In this document: positions 1-7,429 of the stretch, in pieces
Layout: each line of letters starts with the position of its first letter
How positions within the stretch are numbered: position 1 is the first letter of the stretch
Source: CAYRFQ01 sp964423615
Lineage (GTDB): Bacteria > Planctomycetota > Planctomycetia > Gemmatales > Gemmataceae
Reading direction: 5' to 3'
NCBI GenBank assembly: GCA_964423615.1
Contig: CAYRFQ010000128.1
Coordinates: forward strand, 1-18,964
DNA length: 18,964 nucleotides
Program-made: the position numbers and the translations under genes
The notes under the pieces: model-generated
Told to the model about the DNA's origin: nothing
The model's database searches: none
What the model saw: the letters and a program-made list of their open reading frames with translations, nothing else

Positions 1-55
1 TCGGCGGGTATTTCTTCGGTGAGAGTAAAGTGCATGGGAGCAGCCAAAACTCAGA

Positions 56-198
56 GGCTCTTCCGTTTCTGGGTGCCAAACTCGGTAAAATGGGCTGGTT
101 CACGACTTTGAGACAGCCGCTTGTCTTCAGAAAGCCCGAAAAATTCGCAGCTTGCGACGTCTGACTCGAAATTCTTGGCACCCAGAAACGGAAGAGCC
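56..198. repeat. Perfect 24-bp inverted repeat with 95-bp spacer
   Basis: Bases 56-79 (starting GGCTCTTCCGTTTCTGGG) are the exact reverse complement of bases 175-198. The match stops at both sides. The right arm lies inside the open frame of the truncated oxidoreductase, immediately before the part that resembles the family, so the repeat may have replaced the native start of that gene. The length and perfection suggest an interspersed or mobile hairpin-type repeat rather than chance. No transposase lies between the arms. Confidence 0.8.
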
Positions 199-598
199 AA
201 CTCAGATCGATTACCACACTTGCAATCTGTGTGAGGCATTGTGTGGTCTATTAGTTGAACATGATAAAAAGGATGTTGTGTCGATTCGCGGGAATCCTAA
301 TGACGTTCTCAGTCAAGGCCACCTCTGCCCCAAGGCCACGGCACTTGCCGATCTTCACAACGATCCAGACCGACTGCATCAACCCGTTCGGCGACAGGGT
401 GATCAATGGTCGCCCATCACCTGGGAGGAGGCACTGGAAGAAACTGCAGAGCGGTTACACGGCATCCAAGAACGGGAGGGGAAGAATGCTGTTGCTGTGT
501 ATTTCGGTAACCCGAATGCCCACAGTTATTCAACGATGTTGGCCGTAGATATTACCTTGGCAAATATAATTGTCACACGTCAATTAGCAGCGGCCTAG
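152..598 (+). pseudogene. Molybdopterin oxidoreductase, N-terminal fragment
   Basis: This is the N-terminal part of a bis-MGD molybdenum/tungsten oxidoreductase (formate dehydrogenase/nitrate reductase superfamily). The sequence shows the [4Fe-4S] site, with cysteines in TCNLCEALCG and a fourth in GHLCPKA, followed by the ITWEEALEE segment and GNPNAHSYS, all typical of the first ~130 residues. Family members usually run to 700 residues or more; here the frame leaves the family near base 560 (after LAVD) and stops at 598, so the cofactor-binding body is missing. The only in-frame start is a TTG at 152; the open frame runs upstream to about base 89 with no ATG, and residues before PTQIDYHT come from the inverted-repeat arm. 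The IS element begins ~40 bp after the stop, but no continuation is seen beyond it, so a deletion is likely involved. Almost certainly non-functional. Confidence 0.75.
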
Positions 599-663
599 GA
601 CACTCATTGATTCAAAAAGTAATTCCTAATATGCCCGGGTAACTGTTGAATTCGATGCATGAA

Positions 664-1293
664 CTATTGAACGAGCGTCCGTAACTGACTCCACGTGTTG
701 GGCTGTCCTTTGGCTTTGACATTCGATTTCATGTCCTGGTTGAGGTACTCGACTACATTCAACTCCGGAGAATAGCGGGGCAACCAAAAGACCTCAATCT
801 GGCCTTTGTGCTGGTCCAACAAGTCCTGCACGATTTTGGCATCATGGGCTCGGAGCCGATCGGCAATGAGCATGATTTTCCCCTCCACGCTCCCGATCAT
901 GCGTTGGAGAAATTCCAAGAACAAAGGCCCAGTGATTTTCTGCTTGTAGGTCATGAAACGAAGCAAACCCGTGTTGCTAAATGCACTGATCATGTTCACA
1001 CGGATGTGGCCTTTGGGCACATACAACACCGCCGGTTGGCCCTTGGGAGCATACCCGTAACCGCAAAAGCTATCGGCTTGGACACCGACTTCGTCGGTCC
1101 AGAGGATCGTGGCCTGCTCGTCTTCGGCCTTTTCCTCGATTTGCGGATAAGTCACCGCGAGCCACTCGAGCACTTCGTCGGGGTCTTGGTGGCGTGATTG
1201 GCGAGTAGGTGTCTTGTTTGTGCAACCCCAACGTTTGAGATATTCCCCGACAGTTCGCAAGGGCATTTCGATGCCGTATTCGCGAAAGGTCAA
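664..1293 (-). CDS. IS630 transposase, DDE catalytic part
   Basis: Catalytic half of an IS630 transposase, 209 aa from a TTG. The triad is visible as D67 in ILWTDEVG, D145 in LIADRLRAH (the family usually has DN here, so DR is unusual) and E182 in the YSPELNVVEYLNQDMK segment. The N-terminal stretch MPLRTVGEYLKRWG is the usual linker helix between the HTH and catalytic parts. Homology continues upstream of the TTG in this frame (PWNRQAVADL), showing that the real protein is a fusion with the HTH frame and that 1293 is only the first possible start. All three acidic residues are kept, so activity depends on whether frameshifting occurs or the break is a mutation. Confidence 0.8.
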   Translation of the reverse strand: MTFREYGIEMPLRTVGEYLKRWGCTNKTPTRQSRHQDPDEVLEWLAVTYPQIEEKAEDEQATILWTDEVGVQADSFCGYGYAPKGQPAVLYVPKGHIRVNMISAFSNTGLLRFMTYKQKITGPLFLEFLQRMIGSVEGKIMLIADRLRAHDAKIVQDLLDQHKGQIEVFWLPRYSPELNVVEYLNQDMKSNVKAKGQPNTWSQLRTLVQ

Positions 1294-1631
1294 GTCGGCG
1301 ACGGCTTGGCGGTTCCATGGAGGCTGGCGATGCCGACATCTTCAGGCATGCGATTCTCGATCACGTTGTGAAGGTCCTCGGCTTGTTCGTCTGAGAGGCT
1401 TCGTCCGGAGCCGACAGGTCGCCCGGTCCGTTTGTCGGGCACACCTTCGAGTCCGTCTCGCTGGTACGCCTCCCACCAGCGAGAAACAGTTTCTCGCGCG
1501 AAGCCCAAGATGTCGACGATGTCGGCATGAGTGAAGCCTAATTCACAAGCCTTCAAAGCCCGCAGGCGCAGAGCTTCGAGGACAACATCGGGTAACTGAC
1601 GAGCGCCGGGTAAATGGATAGACAAGGGCAC
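1290..1631 (-). CDS. IS630 transposase, helix-turn-helix part
   Basis: N-terminal DNA-binding half of the IS630 transposase, 113 aa from a GTG. The segment CELGFTHADIVDILGFARETVSRWWEAY is a typical HTH_23/29-type motif, followed by the proline/glycine-rich KRTGRPVGSGRSLSD linker. An exceptionally good Shine-Dalgarno (AAGGAGGT) lies 3-4 bases before the GTG at 1631; a TTG at 1625 would have more usual spacing. The frame leaves the family after EDVGIASL and ends in a short tail (HGTAKPSPT). Re-reading one base at CTC-CATGG gives LPWNRQAVADL and joins it to the catalytic frame. Either a -1 frameshift site or loss of one C from a CCC run explains this. Confidence 0.75.
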   Translation of the reverse strand: MPLSIHLPGARQLPDVVLEALRLRALKACELGFTHADIVDILGFARETVSRWWEAYQRDGLEGVPDKRTGRPVGSGRSLSDEQAEDLHNVIENRMPEDVGIASLHGTAKPSPT

Positions 1632-1749
1632 TACCTCCTTTGGGCTCTATTCTTATGATACCCCGTCAGGCCACAAAAACGTGAGTATTAATCGTGCCGA
1701 GGTAATAGGACAGTTACAAAGCACACATGAACGTTAGAAGGTTCACACG

Positions 1750-2727
1750 TCAGTCCGTCGCGACAACCTGAGCTTCCTTCTTCTTGGGATACAAGAAAGC
1801 CACCAAGGAGTGGAAAGCACCCGTCACTTTCGAAATCACTGATCGCATAAACACATCCAAGTCAAAAAAACTGGCAAAGATAATGCCACTGAGGCAGTAA
1901 CGAAATTTGATGCCCATGATGAAGTAGATGCCCCAGTGCATCAAGAATGCGTTGATTGCCCAGAATTGGTTTACCCGCTTGTTGAGGAGAACAAATGGAG
2001 CACCCAACTCCAGGACAAGCGAAAGGACTCCTAATATGTTAAAAATCCAAACGTGCTCGTAGAGCAGGAAGGCCAGCTGGGTGGCCCCCTGGCTGAGAAG
2101 TTCCTTTCGTAACGCGTCAACAGCAATCTGCGAACGGAGTGCTTCACCAGAAGCCCAGCCCCATCCCATGGGACCAGTCACCTTGGCCACCCCAGCGACG
2201 AAATAGGTGGCCAGCGTGGCTGCGCACATTAACTGAATCGGCCAACCGTATATCCACAAGTCTGTGCCTGTGACCGAACCAAGCTTTCGCCGAAACCAGG
2301 CGTCCACAGACCAGGCGTCTGCCGCTGGAACAACCGATAAAATTAAGACATGAAGAACCACAGCGTTACTACTGTGGTAGATCATTGACCACGAATTCCG
2401 ATAACAGAGTGTAAATAACAATAAGATCGCGAAGACAGGGGCAACATAACGGTACTTTATGCCCAGAACAAACAGAAGCCCGGTCGCCAACGTGGCCAGA
2501 ACAATATATTCAAAGAATGACGCGGACATAGGCCCGGATAATAAGTGGACGAGGCCAACAGGCCGGAACAAATGCACATCGGTCCTTGCAATATTCCCCA
2601 ACATTTTGACTCGCATGCCGATATAGTACAGAGCGTACAAACCGACAAGAATTCGGAGCATTGCCAAGCGACTGGCTGGCACTGTCGGAAACCAGAACTT
2701 GTCTAACTTTTTCCAGAACTGGTTCAT
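1750..2727 (-). CDS. HTTM-domain integral membrane protein
   Basis: A 325-aa multi-pass membrane protein of the HTTM type, the transmembrane fold related to vitamin K-dependent gamma-carboxylase. The N-terminus (FPTVPASRLAMLRILVGLYALYY) is the characteristic opening with the conserved R-x-x-x-x-R pattern. Many hydrophobic helices follow, with the polar signature SMIYHSSNAVVLH near residue 120 and the helix FLMHWGIYFIMGIKFRY near residue 265. It lacks the long lumenal domain of the eukaryotic carboxylase, so carboxylase activity should not be assumed. The ATG at 2727 overlaps the stop of the preceding gene (ATGA), which fixes the start and implies translational coupling. It is the last gene of the operon. 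Confidence 0.8.
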   Translation of the reverse strand: MNQFWKKLDKFWFPTVPASRLAMLRILVGLYALYYIGMRVKMLGNIARTDVHLFRPVGLVHLLSGPMSASFFEYIVLATLATGLLFVLGIKYRYVAPVFAILLLFTLCYRNSWSMIYHSSNAVVLHVLILSVVPAADAWSVDAWFRRKLGSVTGTDLWIYGWPIQLMCAATLATYFVAGVAKVTGPMGWGWASGEALRSQIAVDALRKELLSQGATQLAFLLYEHVWIFNILGVLSLVLELGAPFVLLNKRVNQFWAINAFLMHWGIYFIMGIKFRYCLSGIIFASFFDLDVFMRSVISKVTGAFHSLVAFLYPKKKEAQVVATD

Positions 2728-3299
2728 TTCGTTGCCCTCGCGACTTGATAAGACGTGTGGATTACCACCTCAAGTGGGGTCTTTTCTTTATGTGCAAAAT
2801 AATCTTCTAGTCGAAACGTGCTCGACACGATTTGGACCGTGACGACGTCCTTGTACCTCTCCAACTTTCGGTTCGCGACACGCTGGGCAATCGAATGACA
2901 CAGGCGATCCAGCCGTGCACTGTTTCCTTCACGCACGATTCGATTCAGTTGGCGTCTGGATTGGTTCATCCCGCCAGCACTGACCAAATGATGCGGCATG
3001 GTGATCTGCTTGCCTTCCTTGGTTAACCCCACAACATGTGGAAGTGTATAAACGGAAGAACGTTTGTGCGAAAACATCGGATAATAGGAGAAGGGAAAAT
3101 CGTCCGTGGGGCGTTTTTTCCAATTCTCCAAGATTGGTAAGAGGATAAGCCCCAAGAGCGTCACACTGAAGATCGTAGCCGCGACTTTCCCACCAACTCG
3201 TTTCTGGGAACTCTTGTCTGCTTCTTTCCCTTCAACAGGAGAATCGAATGTATTCGGTTGGTAAGGCGGGTCATGGATATCATTTCTGAATTGGACCAT
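2724..3299 (-). CDS. Single-pass membrane protein with FPFSYYPMF motif, HTTM partner
   Basis: A 191-aa protein without a named family that I can assign. A polar N-terminus (1-37) is followed by one hydrophobic helix (about 38-57, VAATIFSVTLLGLILLPIL), then FPFSYYPMFSH at 68-78, and a polar domain of ~110 residues. Small membrane proteins with a P-x-SYPMF-like motif beside HTTM genes are a pattern I recall, not one verified here. The frame is open up to 3644, but that extension overlaps the peptidase gene in another frame. The ATG at 3299 has AAGGAA 5 bases upstream and leaves 43 bp after the peptidase stop, so it is preferred over the ATG at 3314. Its stop overlaps the HTTM start by ATGA. Confidence 0.7.
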   Translation of the reverse strand: MVQFRNDIHDPPYQPNTFDSPVEGKEADKSSQKRVGGKVAATIFSVTLLGLILLPILENWKKRPTDDFPFSYYPMFSHKRSSVYTLPHVVGLTKEGKQITMPHHLVSAGGMNQSRRQLNRIVREGNSARLDRLCHSIAQRVANRKLERYKDVVTVQIVSSTFRLEDYFAHKEKTPLEVVIHTSYQVARATK

Positions 3300-3342
3300 A
3301 CCATTTCCTTGCATATCGAGAGATCGGAACTTGGCGAGATCG

Positions 3343-4632
3343 TTACAGGCCTTGCACACGCAAGACTGGGTAGGGCATATCTTTGTTGAGGGCCAAGCCA
3401 AGTGACCTGACTCGAACCAAACCGTACTTGGATTCTGGTTCGAGAAAAACGGGAAGCGCTCGACCACCAATCTGGTCAACCGGGTATAGAACATAATCAG
3501 AGAGGTCGACCACGACGCGGCGAAGCACAGTAGATACTTGTCTCGGTGACCGATTCTTACGCCAGGAAGGGACGACTTTGGTACACGAATATTCCTCCAC
3601 GGTTGTTTGGCCGTCTGGAACTCGCAGAGTGTTTCGAAAACCATGAATCTGAAGTAAAGAGTGTAATCTGTCTAGATGCTTTGGTATAGCGTATGCCTGC
3701 GGCAGCTGAATGGACTTTGTGGATTTAACGAACGGAGTATACTTGGTCCCTAATTCGACGGTACAAAGGCGCCCAACGAGATCTTGGAATCGCATTGATG
3801 TTCGCGGATTACCAAGACAATACTTACTCCGGATACCCACAGAGTCGTTTCGATTCGGTATTCGAGATGGACTAGAGAGGTGATCACAATGTTGCACAGC
3901 CCAATCCAAAGCCAGCAGTAGGGCTGAACGCAAAGTGGCCACGGTCCGCGTAGCTTTCAACTCTCCTTCACCTCGCCCCGGCTGGCGTCCTTCGAGCAAC
4001 AACGTCTGGACTCCATAACGGAGAGCCAAACCGTTCCTCGCGTCAACCACGTCTGGTGTTCCATGGCGGACTCGGCCATTTGGACGGAACAAAGTGTAGC
4101 GATCAGTTCGAAACCCTTGATTAGCCAGGCCTTGTGTGATGTGATCGACTAAGGAATCCGATTTAGAGTGAATGAGGTCAGGACACAAGCTTGGGTTTGA
4201 AGGCACATCAATAAACATATCGTGACAGTACACCAGGCCTTGCCCGAGCAGATGTTTACGCCGAGGAGGATACGTGTGGACATCGATCACGAGCTGAGGA
4301 ACCCAGCGCCTGACGAAAGAGTGGAGAGCTCGTGTTTCTGGGGCTGACAAAAGCTGATGATCACGATTCAGATCGATACTGTTGGCATTGCAACGGCTTC
4401 CAACGATGGTCCCATCTGGGTTGATGTCGCCAATAATTGCGAGTTCGAGGTTGGTAAGCTCGCAGTGACCTTCTTGAACAAATCGGTCAAGTTCAGCAAC
4501 AGCCGCTCTTGCTAGTACTTCATCCCCGTGTTGACCGGCGAGTACAAGCACTTTGACGTTGGCGTCGGTTTCACGAAACATGGAAACAGTCAGAGGTTGC
4601 CCGCTCTCTGAATAACCGATTATTTCACGCAT
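3343..4632 (-). CDS. M14-family zinc carboxypeptidase-like protein
   Basis: A 429-aa protein whose N-terminal ~240 residues are an M14 metallocarboxypeptidase domain. Visible elements are AGQHGDE (zinc ligands H35 and E38), INPDG at 70-74, SIDLNRD (substrate-binding arginine region) near 85-91, VIDVHTYPP (third zinc ligand H119) and LLLEGR (candidate catalytic glutamate E214). All metal ligands are present, so it is probably active, cleaving a C-terminal residue or an amide-linked side group. Residues ~250-429 form an extension that I do not recognise. No signal peptide is seen, suggesting a cytoplasmic enzyme. The ATG at 4632 starts exactly at the domain (MREIIGYSESG) and has GGAG 13 bases upstream; the open frame extends to 4734 but would overlap the DUF1559 gene. 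Confidence 0.8.
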   Translation of the reverse strand: MREIIGYSESGQPLTVSMFRETDANVKVLVLAGQHGDEVLARAAVAELDRFVQEGHCELTNLELAIIGDINPDGTIVGSRCNANSIDLNRDHQLLSAPETRALHSFVRRWVPQLVIDVHTYPPRRKHLLGQGLVYCHDMFIDVPSNPSLCPDLIHSKSDSLVDHITQGLANQGFRTDRYTLFRPNGRVRHGTPDVVDARNGLALRYGVQTLLLEGRQPGRGEGELKATRTVATLRSALLLALDWAVQHCDHLSSPSRIPNRNDSVGIRSKYCLGNPRTSMRFQDLVGRLCTVELGTKYTPFVKSTKSIQLPQAYAIPKHLDRLHSLLQIHGFRNTLRVPDGQTTVEEYSCTKVVPSWRKNRSPRQVSTVLRRVVVDLSDYVLYPVDQIGGRALPVFLEPESKYGLVRVRSLGLALNKDMPYPVLRVQGL

Positions 4633-4699
4633 TACGAAAACTGTTCTCCAACTCTTCAACACTTGCGGTACACAATAACTCTCTATAGCAAGACCTTCG

Positions 4700-5614
4700 T
4701 TAATACTGGGTTTTGTCAGGTATATCACCAGCACTTCGTGTTACAAGTCGGCTCAAGTTCCGAATGCTAATGCTTCGCGACAACAACGAAACATGTCCGT
4801 CACCGAATAAGGCATGAGCGCCTGAAGTATGGAAACTGTAGATTTCATTATCGTTGGTACAGTTAATCGCGCAGGGACCTGGTCTTGATTGAGTGCTCGG
4901 GTCAAATCCATTAATACTGAAGTCCGCTCGATGATCCGCCCAACCGGCTCCATCGACGTCCATGCGGGCTGCTTGCCGCCCTTGAATATACAATTCCGGC
5001 CGACCGGCATCTTCGGTGAAGAAGATCGTGTTGGAAAGACCGTCCTGGACCGTATTCAGGGGTCGTTTCCCTATGCGATTTTCGTGACGTAGTGCCCCTC
5101 GTCTCGAGGCATCTCCGTAGTTATCAACCAAGCCAGTTCCGAGGAGACTTTCACCAACCCCACTCACAACTGCATAATCCGCCGTCGAGCGACTGGTTGT
5201 TCCTTTGTAGACAAGGTTGTCGAGTCGAGTATTGTCGGGCGTCGCGGGACAATGAAACACTGGTATATATTCGGAGAGTACTGGTCGATTAACAATGTCG
5301 TACCAATCACGAGTAAGTGTGTATTGTCGAAACAAGTTCTCTTGTTCTACATGCGGCAGAAGAGTTACAAGTATTGAACGTCTTCGACCAGTGGAGGTAA
5401 TTGACGTTGGAAACCCCTGATGAATATTTTCGTAACCATGCAAACCGATTCCAAGTTGCTTCAAATGGTTTTGGCATTGCATCCGCACGGCTGCCGCACG
5501 CACCTTCTGCACGGCAGGTAGGAGCAACCCAATCAATACGGCTATGATCGCAATAACGACGAGTAACTCGATCAATGTAAAGGCCGTTCGTGGGACAATT
5601 GTACGCTCACGCAT
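4700..5614 (-). CDS. DUF1559 protein with prepilin-type N-terminus
   Basis: A 304-aa planctomycete DUF1559 protein (type II secretion/pilin-like). The N-terminus has a short basic leader, then TAFTLIELLVVIAIIAVLIG, a class III prepilin cleavage site followed by the hydrophobic helix. Alanine replaces the usual glycine before F, which prepilin peptidases can tolerate. LLPAVQKVRAAA and NHLKQLGIGLHGYE follow as usual, and the C-terminal H-X9-DG motif is exact (HTSGAHALFGDG). The ATG at 5614 has GAGG 7-8 bases upstream; a TTG at 5635 is a poorer choice. It lies 45 bp after the ABC transporter gene. These proteins are very numerous in planctomycetes and mostly uncharacterised; here the operon context suggests a role at the envelope with the exporter. 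Confidence 0.9.
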   Translation of the reverse strand: MRERTIVPRTAFTLIELLVVIAIIAVLIGLLLPAVQKVRAAAVRMQCQNHLKQLGIGLHGYENIHQGFPTSITSTGRRRSILVTLLPHVEQENLFRQYTLTRDWYDIVNRPVLSEYIPVFHCPATPDNTRLDNLVYKGTTSRSTADYAVVSGVGESLLGTGLVDNYGDASRRGALRHENRIGKRPLNTVQDGLSNTIFFTEDAGRPELYIQGRQAARMDVDGAGWADHRADFSINGFDPSTQSRPGPCAINCTNDNEIYSFHTSGAHALFGDGHVSLLSRSISIRNLSRLVTRSAGDIPDKTQY

Positions 5615-5659
5615 TGGACAACCTCGTTCCGCCAAAAGGAGTTCCTTAAGGAAATAGAA

Positions 5660-7429
5660 TTAGACCTCGCTCAACACGCGGTCAGGAAATAACTCATTGT
5701 AAATATCACACTGGAGTTGAAGAGACTCATGCGAACCCTCTGCCACAATCCTTCCCGAGTCCATAACAAAAATATGCGCGGCATCCCGAATGGTCTTAAA
5801 CTGATGAGCCGCGATAACGATAGTTATTTCTTTACTGATTCGGTACAGGGTTCGAAGGACACATTCTCGCGATTCACCATCGAGAGCCGAGGTTGGTTCG
5901 TCGAGAAGCAATATCTTCGGGCGCCGTAACAGTGCGCGAGCGAGCGCAAGTCGTTGTGCTTGACCACCAGACAAATTGACACCGCCTTGCCCCAGTTGTG
6001 TTTCGAATATCGCTGGAAAGCCTTGTAGGAATTCCCAAGCCCCGGCTTCCTCACAGCACCGACGCAGTTGCTCTTTCGTGGCCTCCGGGACTCCGAGAGT
6101 AAGGTTCTCACGAACCGTGCCACTAAAAATCACAGGGTGTTGTGGAACCAGGACGATGGAAGATCGCACGACCCGGATGTCGAAATTTCGAATGTCCTGG
6201 CCCCCAATACAAATTTCCCCGTGTATCGGATCATAAAGGCGTGCGATCAATCGGAGTAAAGTACTTTTTCCCGAACCACTCCGACCGACGAACGCGTTTA
6301 CCTGATGCTCAGGGATTCGAGCACTAACGTTTTCAAGGATCTTCGCATCCCCCTGTGCGAAGAATACTGAGTCCAGTTCAATTGTGTGGCTGGTCGGTAA
6401 GGCAGTTGTGGCTGATGGTTTGTTTATGACTGTGGACGGAGTGTTGAGTAACTCACATATCCTGTATAAACTGGCCATTCCTTTTTGATACACCTTAACG
6501 ATGTTTGTGAAAAACCGAAACGGTCGATATGTGAACTCGAGCAATCCCATGAAGATCACGAGAGTTCCTACCGTCATTTTGCCTTCGAGTACCCGGAGTC
6601 CTCCCTGCCACCAAACCAAGCCAACGCCTGCGGTTGTCAAGAGCCATACCACCCCCCGAATTTTGGCAGTCAAACTACTGGCACGGAGTTCTAACGATTC
6701 CACCTGATCCATTTGGTCGTGTAATCGATTTCGAACTGTTGGTTCACCTTGCAAAGTCTTAACAGTTTCGACTCCGTTCAAAACCTCCATAAGCGAAGAC
6801 GTAAGAGATGATTTGCTATTGAGAGAAGCTCGCGTTGCGTAATGCAATCGTTGTTGGAGATACCAAGTAGAGAACCAAAGCGGTGGAATGACCGTTACTG
6901 CTATGAGGGCTAACCGACTGTCAAGCACAAAGAGCATGACTAGCGGATAGCCAATACGGAAAATATTCGTACAGGAACGAAGAAAGACTTGGTCGGGAAA
7001 TTGTCGAACCGAACTCGTGTCTAGAAGAACACGGTCTAACATATCACCACTACTGATCTTTTGGTGAACCTCTAGTGATAGGCTCAACATCTTATCCTGG
7101 ATCTTTTTTCGCAGATCAGAAACAAAACGATGACTCAAGCGGGCGGCTGCCGTTGTGTACAGATAAGCGCTGAGCCCATACACACCAGCAACACAAAAGA
7201 AACAAAGTCCTGCGGCGTGCAAGATCGTGATCGAAGATTGATTCAGCCAGGTAAACCCGTAAAACCTTGCTGGTTCACCAGTCAAACTGTCGATAATTGC
7301 GCCAGCGATTAACGGGACTTGCATCGGCATCAATTCCCAAAGGGTTCGGAAAACGATGGCCACGACAAACCCGACTTTGTTCCTCGCGACGAACGCAACA
7401 GTGAGCTTAAGTGGAGTGATCAGCTTCAT
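5660..7429 (-). CDS. ABC exporter, fused permease and ATPase (type I)
   Basis: A 589-aa half-transporter of the MsbA/HlyB type. Residues ~1-330 are the transmembrane domain with hydrophobic helices near 20-45, 65-95, 155-185 and 255-300. The ATPase follows: Walker A GRSGSGKST (382-390), Q-loop Q430 in LVPQHP, signature LSGGQ (486-490), Walker B ILLLDE (506-511) and H-loop H542 in AAHQF. All catalytic residues are present. There is no N-terminal C39 peptidase domain, so it does not cleave leader peptides itself. It would work as a homodimer exporting a lipid, peptide or small molecule; the substrate cannot be told from sequence. Its ATG overlaps the stop of the P-loop NTPase gene by ATGA, indicating coupled translation. 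Confidence 0.93.
   Translation of the reverse strand: MKLITPLKLTVAFVARNKVGFVVAIVFRTLWELMPMQVPLIAGAIIDSLTGEPARFYGFTWLNQSSITILHAAGLCFFCVAGVYGLSAYLYTTAAARLSHRFVSDLRKKIQDKMLSLSLEVHQKISSGDMLDRVLLDTSSVRQFPDQVFLRSCTNIFRIGYPLVMLFVLDSRLALIAVTVIPPLWFSTWYLQQRLHYATRASLNSKSSLTSSLMEVLNGVETVKTLQGEPTVRNRLHDQMDQVESLELRASSLTAKIRGVVWLLTTAGVGLVWWQGGLRVLEGKMTVGTLVIFMGLLEFTYRPFRFFTNIVKVYQKGMASLYRICELLNTPSTVINKPSATTALPTSHTIELDSVFFAQGDAKILENVSARIPEHQVNAFVGRSGSGKSTLLRLIARLYDPIHGEICIGGQDIRNFDIRVVRSSIVLVPQHPVIFSGTVRENLTLGVPEATKEQLRRCCEEAGAWEFLQGFPAIFETQLGQGGVNLSGGQAQRLALARALLRRPKILLLDEPTSALDGESRECVLRTLYRISKEITIVIAAHQFKTIRDAAHIFVMDSGRIVAEGSHESLQLQCDIYNELFPDRVLSEV

Larger units (their letters stand above)
642..1714 (-). 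mobile_element. IS630-family insertion sequence
   Basis: About 1.07 kb, carrying an HTH frame and a DDE frame on the minus strand. Short terminal inverted repeats are visible: ACTGTTG beginning at 642 and, read from the other end, ACTGTCC ending at 1714. Each is flanked by TA (640-641 and 1715-1716), as expected from the TA target duplication of IS630/Tc1-mariner elements. Outside ACTGT the ends match poorly, so the exact boundaries are uncertain. The right end is ~34 bp past the stop of the HTTM gene, so the element sits just downstream of the six-gene operon. Confidence 0.65.

Noticed and set aside
808..1534. Plus-strand open frames of 129 and 106 codons inside the IS630 element
   Set aside because: Antisense shadows of the transposase frames, which have recognisable catalytic and HTH motifs.
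3300..3644. 115-residue N-terminal extension of the small membrane protein
   Set aside because: Overlaps the M14 peptidase gene in another frame, and a good ribosome site sits before the ATG at 3299.
5660..7429. ABC transporter as a peptidase-containing bacteriocin exporter
   Set aside because: The N-terminus starts directly with the membrane domain; no C39 cysteine-protease domain is present.
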